Part shown: piece by piece, positions 17,481 through 25,567 of the stretch | How positions within the stretch are numbered: the first letter of the stretch is position 1 | How the letters are laid out: every line of letters starts with the position of its first letter | DNA from: Nonomuraea helvata | GTDB lineage: Bacteria; Actinomycetota; Actinomycetes; Streptosporangiales; Streptosporangiaceae | Assembly (NCBI RefSeq): GCF_039535785.1 | Contig: NZ_BAAAXV010000005.1 | Location: 1,240,001-1,304,000 of the forward strand | Direction of reading: 5' to 3' | DNA length: 64,000 nt | Program-made: the position numbers and the translations under genes | The notes under the pieces: generated by a model | The model's input: only the letters and a program-made list of their open reading frames with translations | Database searches by the model: none | Told to the model about the DNA's origin: nothing

Positions 17481-19211
17481 GTGTCCCAGCCGCTCACCGA
17501 TCAGCGTCAACGCGCCGAGTTGATCGCAGAGCTCTACGACCGTCATGCCGCCGGGCTGTTCGCGTACTGCGCCGACCAGCTCGGCGACCTCGGCTCTGCG
17601 TCCGACGTCCTGGTGTCGATGTTCTCCAGCGTCGCCGGGTTCCCGTCCCTCGAGGAGCCACCCCGCGCCTCTCTCTACGCGTTCGCCCGCCGCGAGGTCC
17701 ACCGCCGGGACATCGTCTACGCGCCGGCCGCCGTCGACCCGCTGATCGACCCGGCCACCGCGCTCGTCGAGCGCGTCGTACGCGAGCTGCGCCCGCACCA
17801 GCGCGAGGTGCTGGTGCTGCGCGCGGTGTGCGGGCTGAGCATGGCGGAGCTGGCGTGGGTGCTCGACGTCGCGCCGGACACCGCCGAGGAGCTGGCGGTG
17901 GGCGCCGACCACCACTTCAGGCAGGCCCTGGGGGCGGCGCTCGCCTCGACCGGCGCCCGCGTCCCCAAGCCGGTGGCCGACGTGTACGGCGCGCTGAGCG
18001 TCGCCCCGCTCCGCGACGTCCTCGGCCGCCTCCCCTGGCCCCAGCCGCCGGGCGCGCTCCGCTTCCATTTCGTCGGCTCCCGTACGGCCGCCCCCGGCCC
18101 GCTGTTCGTGAAGCCCCGCTGGCCCAGCCCGCCGAACTGGCCCCAGCCCCTGGCCGACGAGGACCCGGCGACCAGCACGGTCATCTTCCCCGCCGAGCTC
18201 CTGACGCCGCCATCGGACTCGCGGCGCCCCGCACACGACGCCACCACGGCCCCCATGCCCAAGCTCCGCGAGTCCGCGGACTCTTCCCGGCCCCGCAGGG
18301 ATCCGCTGACCTCCACCGAGCACCTTCCCCTCAGGGACCCGTTGGGCTCTCTGCCGCCGCTCCGGGATCCTCTGGGAGCCGTGGACGGCGCGCGACCGTA
18401 CGTGACGGGGAGCTCTTGGGACGGGAACTCCCCGTCACGTACGGGAAGCTCTTGGGACGGGAGCTCCGGGCCGCCCGACGAGCGCCCGTTCTTCCTGGCC
18501 CCGCCCGAGCCCGCGGGCGGCCTCGAGCCGTTCGCCACCGGCGACGTGATCTTACCCAAGGACGCCCCTGAGCCCTTCGCGACCGGCGACGTGCTCTTAC
18601 CCGGCAGCCTCCCGAAGCCGTTCGCGGGTGACGGCGACATCCTCGCCCCCAGAGACGTCCTGGTGCACAAGGGCCCGGCCCGCCCGCTCCCCCAATCGCC
18701 GCAGGCCGACCAGCCCAGCCGCGACGCGGCCCCGCTGTTCCGCCCCCACACGAAGTCCTCCAGACGCCCCGAGCCGGCCGCCCAGCCTGCCCCCGCCGCC
18801 CCGGCCAGGCCCGCCGAACCGATCTACCGGCTGCCCGCGCACGACGAGGAACCCGCGTTCCCGCGTGAAAAGCCCGCTCCGGCTCCTGCCGCTTCCCGTC
18901 AGAAGCCCTCGAAGACCCGCGCCTCGGGTCAGCAGGCCCCCGCTCCCCGGAGCGCCCCCGCGCCATCCCCTGCTTCGTCCCCCGCTTCATCCGCCGTTCC
19001 GTCCGCCGCGGAGTCCTCCCTCCTGGCCCCGCGCCCGGTCCGCGCCCGCCCGACGCCCAAGAAGCGGCCGGAGTACCATGCCCGGCCCGAGAAGGCACGG
19101 CGCCGCAGGGACCGGCACTTCGACTGGGCCTGGGAGGCCGTCGGGTTCCTCATCTGCGTGGCGATAGCGATGATCGTCTTCTTCTCGATGCCCCTGTTCG
19201 GACATCCGTAA
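17481..19211 (+). CDS. Sigma-70-like protein with long Pro-rich linker and C-terminal membrane anchor
   Basis: 576 residues. Residues 1-70 resemble an ECF sigma region 2 (LIAELYDRHAAGLFAYCADQLGDLGSASDVLVSMF). Residues ~95-150 resemble region 4 (RELRPHQREVLVLRAVCGLSMAELAWVLDVAPDTAEELAVGA). Some 390 residues of Pro/Ala/Ser-rich sequence follow, with local repeats (GSSWDG twice, PFATGDV twice). A basic stretch (KKRPEYHARPEKARRRRDRHFDW) then leads to one transmembrane helix (AVGFLICVAIAMIVFFSMPLF) and the C-terminus GHP. GTG start with AGAGGA upstream. A sigma-like module tethered to the membrane suggests signal-dependent release or an anchored regulator, but promoter recognition by this degenerate region 2 is unproven. 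Confidence 0.7.
   Translation: MSQPLTDQRQRAELIAELYDRHAAGLFAYCADQLGDLGSASDVLVSMFSSVAGFPSLEEPPRASLYAFARREVHRRDIVYAPAAVDPLIDPATALVERVVRELRPHQREVLVLRAVCGLSMAELAWVLDVAPDTAEELAVGADHHFRQALGAALASTGARVPKPVADVYGALSVAPLRDVLGRLPWPQPPGALRFHFVGSRTAAPGPLFVKPRWPSPPNWPQPLADEDPATSTVIFPAELLTPPSDSRRPAHDATTAPMPKLRESADSSRPRRDPLTSTEHLPLRDPLGSLPPLRDPLGAVDGARPYVTGSSWDGNSPSRTGSSWDGSSGPPDERPFFLAPPEPAGGLEPFATGDVILPKDAPEPFATGDVLLPGSLPKPFAGDGDILAPRDVLVHKGPARPLPQSPQADQPSRDAAPLFRPHTKSSRRPEPAAQPAPAAPARPAEPIYRLPAHDEEPAFPREKPAPAPAASRQKPSKTRASGQQAPAPRSAPAPSPASSPASSAVPSAAESSLLAPRPVRARPTPKKRPEYHARPEKARRRRDRHFDWAWEAVGFLICVAIAMIVFFSMPLFGHP
18396..18444. repeat. 17-bp perfect inverted repeat inside the sigma-like gene's linker
   Basis: CCGTACGTGACGGGGAG (18396-18412) and its exact complement (18428-18444) flank a 15-nt spacer. 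An overlapping direct repeat (GGAGCTCTTGGGACGGGA at about 18410 and GGAAGCTCTTGGGACGGGA at about 18443) encodes the twice-occurring GSSWDG. Confidence 0.8.
19161..19207. repeat. Copy A of a 47-bp repeat (3' end of the sigma-like gene)
   Basis: This stretch encodes the end of the membrane helix (VAIAMIVFFSMPLFGHP). A second copy, with four mismatches, is at 20546-20592, 1.4 kb downstream and no longer joined to a sigma gene. Confidence 0.8.
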
Positions 19212-19494
19212 GGGACCGCCAGAGCAGTACATCCAAAGCGCTGATCGCCCACTGACTCCAAGGCGGCCTCGTAAGCGCGCAGGGCGGTGATGACTGACCG
19301 TGGTGCGTTCGGCAGGGTTGAGGTCGCGCATGACGCGTTCCTACGCGGAGCCACTGCCAGAAAGCCATTCGCCGGTCGGCGCGGTGTAGGCGGGGCGATG
19401 GCGATGATGCTGGCGGGACCGTCGTACTCCAGGTGGCCAGCGCCAGCGTGCGGCCGGTGCACCCCATCGCCGTCAGCGGGTCATACGCTCACTG

Positions 19495-19824
19495 CTACGC
19501 AACCTTGATCGAATGAGGTCCGACGCTGACGGTGATGTCTACATGTCCACCTAGTGCGGCGGCGTAAGCGCGGAGGGTCTCCAACTCCATGGCCGCGAGG
19601 TCACCGTTCTCGATCTGAGAAACGCGGGATTGGGAGACGCCCAGGATTTTGGCGACCTCAGCTTGGGTCATGCCGATGGCCGTGCGAAGCTCCTTGAGGT
19701 GATGGCCTGCGACGTAGGCATTCAGTTCCGCGCGAGCCTGAGCCTGGCGTTCGGGGTCGGCAAGTTCCGGGTGGCGGCGGTGTGCCTCGGCCTTGATGTC
19801 TTGCCAACGGCGTCCGGTGGTCAT
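19495..19824 (-). CDS. XRE-family antitoxin (HigA-like)
   Basis: 109 residues. A central helix-turn-helix (HLKELRTAIGMTQAEVAKILGVSQSRVSQIENGDLAAM) is preceded by a charged N-terminus and followed by a short C-terminal strand (HVDITVSVGPHSIKVA). The ATG overlaps the stop of the upstream toxin gene (ATGA). Antitoxins of this layout bind and neutralise the partner and repress their own promoter. The 280 bp downstream (19212-19494) hold no gene I can support. Confidence 0.85.
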   Translation of the reverse strand: MTTGRRWQDIKAEAHRRHPELADPERQAQARAELNAYVAGHHLKELRTAIGMTQAEVAKILGVSQSRVSQIENGDLAAMELETLRAYAAALGGHVDITVSVGPHSIKVA

Positions 19825-20195
19825 CGTTCGGCCTCCTTGTCCTTCTCTGCCCGATAGTCGGCGTAGCGGGCTTCGGCCAGCGGGATGGCCTCGTCATACC
19901 AGCGGGACCATTGTCCCGCTTTATCCCCCGCCACAAGAAAGATCGCGGCGCGCTCTGGATCAAAGACGAACAGCATGCGGATCTCGGATCGTCCGCGACT
20001 GCCGGGTCGAAGCTCTTTGAGATTGTGGAGTCGACTATGTTCGACGGTGTCGACGAGAGGCCGTCCAAGTGCGGGGCCGACCTCGGCCAGTCGGTCGACG
20101 GCTTGTTCAATCAGGGCTGCGGTGTCAACGTCGGACTCGCACAGCTTGAGGAACCAGCTCTCAACCGGTTCAAGGAGGATGACGTCCCAGGCCAC
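19821..20195 (-). CDS. RelE/HigB-type toxin
   Basis: 124 residues. It opens with MAWDVILLEPVESWFLKLCESD, continues with a central RPLVDTVEHSRLHNLKELRPGSRGRSEIRMLFVFDPERAAIFLVAGDKAG, and ends in a Lys/Glu/Arg-rich tail. This is the pattern of the HigB (phage Gp49-like) branch of RelE mRNA interferases, including the conserved LKELRP and RMLFVFD strands. Toxin-before-antitoxin order is typical of higBA. The pair sits in a scar region between the sigma-like gene and a subtilase. Confidence 0.88.
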   Translation of the reverse strand: MAWDVILLEPVESWFLKLCESDVDTAALIEQAVDRLAEVGPALGRPLVDTVEHSRLHNLKELRPGSRGRSEIRMLFVFDPERAAIFLVAGDKAGQWSRWYDEAIPLAEARYADYRAEKDKEAER

Positions 20196-20317
20196 CTCGC
20201 CAATATAACCCCTAACTCATATCGGCGTGCCGGGACTCTGCTCGCGATCATCGGCGGCAAGAGGGCGCGCATGTTTGGGGCATGGCGGGATCCGGATTGC
20301 GGCCGGCGCTACCGGTT

Positions 20318-20368
20318 TTGGTCGAGCCGTACTTACATGGGGATCCGATGTCGCCGTTGCGGTGGACG
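20318..20368 (+). pseudogene. Transposase fragment (ISAzo13-like)
   Basis: A 17-codon stretch (LVEPYLHGDPMSPLRWT) matches the conserved GDPMSPLxWTTKS block of ISAzo13-family transposases as I recall it. The frame diverges on both sides. Short and therefore tentative. Confidence 0.4.
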
Positions 20369-20545
20369 AGGTCGATGCCGTTGTCGATGCCGCCTGCTTA
20401 CCCCCATGTGCCGGCGCTTGACGGACACCACCTGGCCACCCACCTCATCCTTCGCCCGACATCCTGGGACCAGCGGGGACAGCTCCGCCGCCTGACGGAG
20501 GAGGTGCTGCCCAGCGTCATGAGCTGAGGCCGGCCGGTCCGCGCG

Positions 20546-20592
20546 GCGACAGCGATGATCGTCTTCTTCTCGATGCCCATGTTCGGGCATCG
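20546..20592. repeat. Copy B of the sigma-gene 3' end
   Basis: 47 bp matching 19161-19207 with four mismatches; it still reads AMIVFFSMPMFGH in one frame. It is not attached to a sigma-like ORF. Its second half forms the left arm of the perfect hairpin at 20561-20602. Confidence 0.75.
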
Positions 20593-20602
20593 AGAAGAAG
20601 AC
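20561..20602. other. Perfect 18-bp hairpin built on the duplicated sigma-gene end
   Basis: GTCTTCTTCTCGATGCCC (20561-20578), 6-nt loop, and its exact complement (20585-20602). It lies 130 bp beyond the stop of the large subtilase gene and could act as a terminator for it. An inverted duplication during rearrangement is another explanation. Confidence 0.6.
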
Positions 20603-20732
20603 CTCGTCAGCCCGGTGACGGGGGACCCGCCACCGGTTCCTGTGATGGGGGCAGACAGGACAGGCCGGCCAAGCGGTAGAGCTCGAGCCGTCACGCTTTC
20701 CTCGCATCCGCGGGCGAGCCTGCCCTGGGGGA

Positions 20733-23700
20733 TTATCCGACCGCGTAGGCGCGGTGGATGGTCTGGCTGACGGTGTTGCCCGCGGTGTCGATCGACGTGG
20801 CGCGCAGGGACACGAACCCTGCCGTGCGCGGGTTGGTCACCCACGCTGTCCAGCCTGAGCCCTTGGCCCTGACCGGGATGCTCTGCCATGTCGCTCCGTC
20901 ATCGACGGACATCTGCAGGTGGATCGACTTCACGGCCGCTGCGGGAGCGCCGGGATTGCGCTCGATCCAGATCGGGAGGAGGGTGGAGGATCCGGGCTTG
21001 GCGCGGTTGTACGCGTCCAGCCCCTCCGGAGCGTAGCGGACCGCCGTCAGTGGGAGCGCTTCCCGCGTCGTGGTGCTCGCCGAGCGGAAGGTCCACGTTG
21101 ACTCGACCTTCGTGGACAGCGTGGAGTACGGCACCTGCCTGCCGGCCGTTGCGGTGAGCGTGTACGTGGCGGGCTCCGCCGGCAGGCCGGCGGCCAACCA
21201 GCACGACTGCGGGTCCCACGGCCCGCACCTGGTGTAATCGATCTTGGAGAGGACCTGATCGCCCTTGGCGAGGCTGATGGTGCCGGTGGCGTCGCCGTCC
21301 GCGCCGACCCGGCCGGACACGCCCTCGGAAAACAGCCGGGCACCGTCAAAGGTCAGCGCGTTCCTCTCTCGCCAGGCTCCGAGAGTGGCGAAAGACGGTC
21401 CGCTCACCGCGACACCCCACGTCTCCCGGGCATGGCCGTCACGGATGGGCTTGGCGGCGGCCTCCGACACTGCGGACTCACCGACCTGCAGAGCGCTGAA
21501 CCACTTATACCCCGGTGTCCGGTATTGCGTGAGCGTGCCGGGCAGCGGTACGTCGTTCGTGGGGGTCAACAACCCGTACGGGATGCCGTCGACGGCGTTC
21601 GACACAAAGTAGGTGCCTTTCGCGGCCGTTCCCGCGCCACGCAAGGTCGTGGTCATCTTGTCCAGGTCTTTCGTCCTGGCCGTGTACGTCGGGTCTTCGG
21701 GGATGCCGTCATGGCGTTCATCCACCAGGTCGTAGCGGAACGGGGTGGGAGAGGCGTCCTTCTTCTGGAAATTCATCCTGGTGAAGTACTTCAGTCCGGG
21801 TTGCTTGGAGGCGAGCACGAAGAACCGGTCGCTGATATTTGACCTTCCTGCGGCCCAGCCGAAGTACCACGAGCCGTGGACCACCGTGAATTCGAGCCAC
21901 CCGCCGGGAACAGCGGTGGGATCGTCCAGGGTGAACCTGATCGGTTTGGCCTTGCGCGTGTCCAGCACCACCTCCATGTCGCGTTCACCGACCTTCACCG
22001 GCATGTGCGTGGTCGTCGTGCGCGAGGCTGAGTCCTCGCCTTCGAAGATGTCCACATAGAGGCTCCACTCACCGACGGGGAGCCGGTAGGTGCTCGAACT
22101 GCCGAGAAGGGCCACCTGGTGACTCTCGCCCTCGCTGTTGTAGAACTCCCCGATAGCGTTGGTGGGCCGGCCGTCGGTCCCGAGGGCGCTGACCGTCACG
22201 TCGTAGGATTCCGGCTCCACGTAGGCGGTGGCGACGGTACGGACGACGAGGTCGCCTGAGCCGGCCGTGATGGTGCCCGGATAGTCACCGGGCGCCTTGC
22301 CGGTCGCGTCGATCGTCACGGTGACGGATGCCGTGCCCTTGGCGGGCACCTCGACCCGCTGTGTCGAGGTGCGCAGCACCTCGCCGTCCACGGTGAGGTC
22401 CAGCGTGACCGGAGAGTCGCCGGCGTTGGTGTAGGTAAGTTGCCTAGTCGCCTGCCGCTCACCGGATTCGTCCCAGCGGAACTCCGCGCCGATGTTCGCG
22501 GGACTGGCGTAGACCTGCTGGCCGACCGCCCGAGCCACGTCGACGCGTCCGGCGCCCTGCTGGAAGTGCGTGGCGCCGGCCTGCGGAGCGGCGCTGCTGA
22601 TGAGCGCGGCCTTGAGCTGTTCACCGCTCCAGTCCGGGTGCCGCTGGGCGAGGATCGCCGCCGCGCCCGCGACATGCGGCGCTGCCATGGAGGTGCCGTC
22701 GTGGGCGACGTAGGGACCGTCCGCTGTGCCTTGCGCGGCCGCCGCCATGATGTTGACGCCGGGAGCGGTCACGTCGGGCTTGATCGCGTGATCGCCCATT
22801 CTCGGGCCGCGGCTGGAGAACTCGGCCAACTGATCGGACTTGTCGACCGCGCCGACCGTCAGCGCCGCGTCGGCGCTGCCTGGACTGTTGATCGAGCCGG
22901 GAGTTCCGTCGTTGCCCGCTGCGATGACGAACAGTGCTCCCGTACGCGCTGACAGCGTGTTGACGGCCTGCTCCAGCGGGTCGATGCCAGGTGTGTCCAG
23001 GCCGCCGATGCTCATGTTGACGATCTTCGCTTTGACCTCGGCAGCGGCCCATTCCATGCCCGCCAAGAGTGCCGATTCGCTGGCGTACTCTCCGCCGACC
23101 TTGCCAAGCGCGATCTTCGCGCCCGGTGCCACACCCCGATATTTCTCCCCGGCGCCGGCCACGATGGAGGAGACATGGGTACCGTGGCCGATGTGATCGG
23201 TGATGTCAGGTTCGTCGGAGAAGTTCCGCGACTGCGTGACCACGTCCTTCAGATCAGAGTGGGTGGCGTCGTAACCGGAGTCCAGCACGGCGACCGTGAC
23301 ACCGGCTCCGGTCAGCCCCTGCTGCCACGCCTGCGGGGCCCCGATCTGTTTGACACTCTGGTCGAGGGTGAATGGGCGCTTACCGTCGAGCCAGATCTTC
23401 GACTTGCCCGCGGCCAGTGACCGCGCGCTGCCGACGAGTCCCTGCCAGGTCTGGCCGGCCTTGGCCTTGGGGACGCTCATGCCGGCCAGCCCGAGCCCGG
23501 CCAGTTCCTTGGCCGCCTGGACCCCGCTGACCGCCTTCGCCGCGTTCCCCTCAGCGGACTGCACGATCAGCGGGATCTCCGCCTTGTCAGCGTCGCCGTA
23601 CTTCCACGAGAGCAACTGCGTGACGTCGAACAACCGCTCGTCCAGCAGGCCCTCGGCCAGCAGCCGTTTCGCGTCCTCCGGAATGATGTGGAGGTGACCT

Positions 23701-23918
23701 TGACGGCGCCGGACGTCGAACCGGACCTCCCGGCCCGGCCCCGGCTCCACCCGGTAGCCGTTCGCCGTGACGGTGACCCGGTCGCCGGTCAGCAATGTCA
23801 CCGAGCCTGACACGCCGGTCGCCGGATGCACCAGCTCGGCCTTCGCGACGCTCGCGGTGCCGCCTGCGACAAGAGATCCCGCCACCATCATGGCGAGGGT
23901 TGCGTTGGTTAATTTCAT
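20733..23918 (-). CDS. Large secreted S8 subtilase (1061 residues)
   Basis: Extracellular serine peptidase. ATG 23918 is chosen because GGGAGAG lies just upstream and a signal peptide follows (MKLTNATLAMMVAGSLVAGGTASVAKA). A propeptide runs to about residue 190. The S8 domain has Asp in VTVAVLDSGYDATHSDL, His in DHIGHGTHVSSIVAGAG, the oxyanion Asn in VIAAGNDGTPGS, and Ser in HDGTSMAAPHVAGAAAIL. About 550 residues of beta-rich C-terminal domains follow (a Fn3/DUF-type segment from LTYTNAGDSPVTLDLTVDGE, then WLEFTVVHGSWYFGWAAG), probably for substrate or wall binding. It resembles the long actinomycete subtilases. Unrelated in layout to the tandem peptidases at 4-8 kb. Confidence 0.92.
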   Translation of the reverse strand: MKLTNATLAMMVAGSLVAGGTASVAKAELVHPATGVSGSVTLLTGDRVTVTANGYRVEPGPGREVRFDVRRRQGHLHIIPEDAKRLLAEGLLDERLFDVTQLLSWKYGDADKAEIPLIVQSAEGNAAKAVSGVQAAKELAGLGLAGMSVPKAKAGQTWQGLVGSARSLAAGKSKIWLDGKRPFTLDQSVKQIGAPQAWQQGLTGAGVTVAVLDSGYDATHSDLKDVVTQSRNFSDEPDITDHIGHGTHVSSIVAGAGEKYRGVAPGAKIALGKVGGEYASESALLAGMEWAAAEVKAKIVNMSIGGLDTPGIDPLEQAVNTLSARTGALFVIAAGNDGTPGSINSPGSADAALTVGAVDKSDQLAEFSSRGPRMGDHAIKPDVTAPGVNIMAAAAQGTADGPYVAHDGTSMAAPHVAGAAAILAQRHPDWSGEQLKAALISSAAPQAGATHFQQGAGRVDVARAVGQQVYASPANIGAEFRWDESGERQATRQLTYTNAGDSPVTLDLTVDGEVLRTSTQRVEVPAKGTASVTVTIDATGKAPGDYPGTITAGSGDLVVRTVATAYVEPESYDVTVSALGTDGRPTNAIGEFYNSEGESHQVALLGSSSTYRLPVGEWSLYVDIFEGEDSASRTTTTHMPVKVGERDMEVVLDTRKAKPIRFTLDDPTAVPGGWLEFTVVHGSWYFGWAAGRSNISDRFFVLASKQPGLKYFTRMNFQKKDASPTPFRYDLVDERHDGIPEDPTYTARTKDLDKMTTTLRGAGTAAKGTYFVSNAVDGIPYGLLTPTNDVPLPGTLTQYRTPGYKWFSALQVGESAVSEAAAKPIRDGHARETWGVAVSGPSFATLGAWRERNALTFDGARLFSEGVSGRVGADGDATGTISLAKGDQVLSKIDYTRCGPWDPQSCWLAAGLPAEPATYTLTATAGRQVPYSTLSTKVESTWTFRSASTTTREALPLTAVRYAPEGLDAYNRAKPGSSTLLPIWIERNPGAPAAAVKSIHLQMSVDDGATWQSIPVRAKGSGWTAWVTNPRTAGFVSLRATSIDTAGNTVSQTIHRAYAVG

Positions 23919-24028
23919 ATCTCTCCCGTCATCGATGTCAGCCGCGCGGGCCGGGCGCATCGCCTCCGATGGCTCACCTGCCGATGCCTTCGCTCCGCGC
24001 GGATCCGTGCTCGCCCACGCTCCGGTAC

Positions 24029-24064
24029 GGCAGAGCCGCTGATGGCCTGGGAAGCGGCTCTGCC
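24029..24064 (-). terminator. Strong hairpin downstream of the small ORF at 24076
   Basis: Perfect 12-bp stem GGCAGAGCCGCT (24029-24040) / AGCGGCTCTGCC (24053-24064), 12-nt loop, 11 bp after the stop codon of the leftward small ORF. Confidence 0.6.
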
Positions 24065-24075
24065 GGACCTCTCGG

Positions 24076-24318
24076 TCAGGAGGGGATCTTGGAGATGGAG
24101 GCGTTCGCCGACAATGGGGGGAGCCCGTCGGCCACGTCCACGGCGGTCAGGGCGATGGAGTTGACGGTGGTCAGCCGCAGCCTCGGGTTGTCCGCGGTCT
24201 CGTCGTCAAGGTCGAGCCCCGCGACGACGTGCTTCTTCATGTCGAGCACCTCGAAGCGCCGGCCGAGGTAGCGGTAGGTCCCTTCATGGGGCGCCTTTCC
24301 GTGCGGATGCGGGAACAC
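24076..24318 (-). CDS. Hypothetical small protein
   Basis: 80 codons from a GTG, MFPHPHGKAPHEGTYRYLGRRF at the N-terminus, then an acidic/hydrophobic C-terminal half (MKKHVVAGLDLDDETADNP, NSIALTAVDVADGLPPL). I do not recognise a family. The strong hairpin just past the stop supports a real transcription unit or the tail of a decayed gene. An internal ATG at MKKHVV is an alternative start. It could be a truncated fragment, as the N-terminus is abrupt and no clear ribosome site is seen. No gene is visible in 24319-24566. Confidence 0.35.
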   Translation of the reverse strand: MFPHPHGKAPHEGTYRYLGRRFEVLDMKKHVVAGLDLDDETADNPRLRLTTVNSIALTAVDVADGLPPLSANASISKIPS

Positions 24319-24566
24319 CCGTACTTACCGCGAGGCATCCCGATGGTTCACGAAGCCGGGGAATCAGACATGAATGTGGCCGAGGGTGCGCACAGCACGG
24401 GTTCTGTGGCTCTGACTGGGATGCGCCTGACCCTCCGCCTCGGTGTCAGGCTCAGGCATTCCGTCCGGATGGCGTCGCATCCGGTGCGCGGGAAGCCCTG
24501 AGCTGACCCCGCGCATCGCGGCGATGGCCGCCCGCCCCGCGGTGGCGGTGATCCGAGCGGCCCAGT

Positions 24567-24932
24567 TCACAGCCAGGTAGTGCCCAGCCAGGCAGTCCCG
24601 GCCGCGGCCGCCAGGAGCGCGATGTTGAGCCCGATCAGCCGGGCCTCGCCGCGGGAGAGGTGGAGCGCGATACCGCCGACCTGGATCAGGACGAGGCCGA
24701 TCGCCGAGGCGATGGCGAGCCATGGGGCAATTCCGGTCAGCGGCGGGAGGATGAGGCCGGCGGCACCGAGGAGTTCCAGCACGCCGATGATCCGGACGAG
24801 CGGCATGGGAACACGGTCGACCCAGCCCATCATGGGCAGGAGCCGTTCCTGACTCTGTAAGGCCTTCTTGCCTCCGGCGTAGAGGTAGAACACCGCCAGA
24901 AGGGCGGCGATGATCCAGTAAGCGATGGTCAT
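24567..24932 (-). CDS. DoxX-family membrane protein
   Basis: 121 residues, four hydrophobic helices (IIAALLAVFYLYAGGKKAL, VRIIGVLELLGAAGLILPP, WLAIASAIGLVLIQVGGIALHL, LIGLNIALLAAAAGTAWLG). The YAGGKKAL and RIIGVLELLGAAGLILP blocks are the DoxX/DUF4267-type signatures. DoxX proteins are linked to membrane redox and oxidative stress, but the activity is not defined. It is divergent from an HxlR regulator 108 bp away, which probably represses it. Confidence 0.88.
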   Translation of the reverse strand: MTIAYWIIAALLAVFYLYAGGKKALQSQERLLPMMGWVDRVPMPLVRIIGVLELLGAAGLILPPLTGIAPWLAIASAIGLVLIQVGGIALHLSRGEARLIGLNIALLAAAAGTAWLGTTWL

Positions 24933-24962
24933 GATGGGCTCCGCGGCTAATGGTTACCGTTC

Positions 24963-25001
24963 GTAAGTTGCCTCATGATGCGTCACTATTGAGAGGCTTA
25001 C
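24963..25001. promoter_or_regulatory. Imperfect inverted repeat in the DoxX/HxlR intergenic region
   Basis: GTAAGTTGCCTC (24963-24974) and GAGAGGCTTAC (24991-25001) form a GTAAG...CTTAC dyad between the divergent genes. Candidate HxlR operator. Confidence 0.4.
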
Positions 25002-25040
25002 AAAAGGCACATGCGTGTTCGTTAGGCACAAGGGGCTGTC

Positions 25041-25421
25041 ATGTCGCAGTACGAGCACACCTGCATGATCCGCGGAGACGGCGGCCGGACGATCCGCACG
25101 ATCCTCGACCGGATCTGCGACAAATGGACCCTGCTGGTCGTGGCCACCCTTGACCAGCAGCGGCTGCGCTTCACCGATCTGCATCGGCAGATCCCCGGGA
25201 TCTCCCAGCGGATGCTGACGCTGACGCTCCGGAACCTGGAGCGCGACGGCCTGGTCTCCCGGACGGCGTACGCGGAGGTTCCACCGAGGGTCGAGTACGC
25301 GCTGACCGCTACCGGGCGGAGCCTCATTCCGCCGGCGCTGGCCCTTGCCGGCTGGGCCATCGAGCACATCGCAGACATCGAGGCCAGCAGGGCCGCTTAC
25401 GAGACCCGGAGCGCACCTTGA
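25041..25421 (+). CDS. HxlR-family winged-helix regulator
   Basis: 126 residues. The family signature is complete: a single N-terminal Cys in HTCMIRGDGG, ILDRICDKWTLLVVATL, RLRFTDLHRQIPGISQRMLTLTLRNLERDGLVSRTAYAEVPPRVEYALTATGRSL. HxlR proteins are dimeric repressors or activators responding to redox or electrophiles, in some cases through the N-terminal Cys. Divergence from the DoxX gene and the dyad between them suggest local control. A short TTG-initiated frame of 44 codons overlaps the stop (25418-25552); I did not call it. Confidence 0.92.
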   Translation: MSQYEHTCMIRGDGGRTIRTILDRICDKWTLLVVATLDQQRLRFTDLHRQIPGISQRMLTLTLRNLERDGLVSRTAYAEVPPRVEYALTATGRSLIPPALALAGWAIEHIADIEASRAAYETRSAP

Positions 25422-25567
25422 ATACCTCGCGTGCTCGGGTCGCCGCCGCGAGGACGGCCGGCGTGCTATGCCAGGTGCCAACGGCCGCGAGCCGACAGTC
25501 TGAGATCATCACGCTGATCGAGAGCCGCGCACGCGAGGTCGACGCCCACTAATCAGGTCAGTGAGAT

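Noticed and set aside
19212..19494. Possible gene remnant on the minus strand between the sigma-like gene and the antitoxin
   Set aside because: Fragments such as ALRAYEAALESVGDQRF look protein-like, but I could not connect them to a family or a consistent frame.
25418..25552. 44-codon frame starting TTG in the HxlR stop
   Set aside because: The TTGA junction is attractive but the product has no recognisable feature and the length is within chance.
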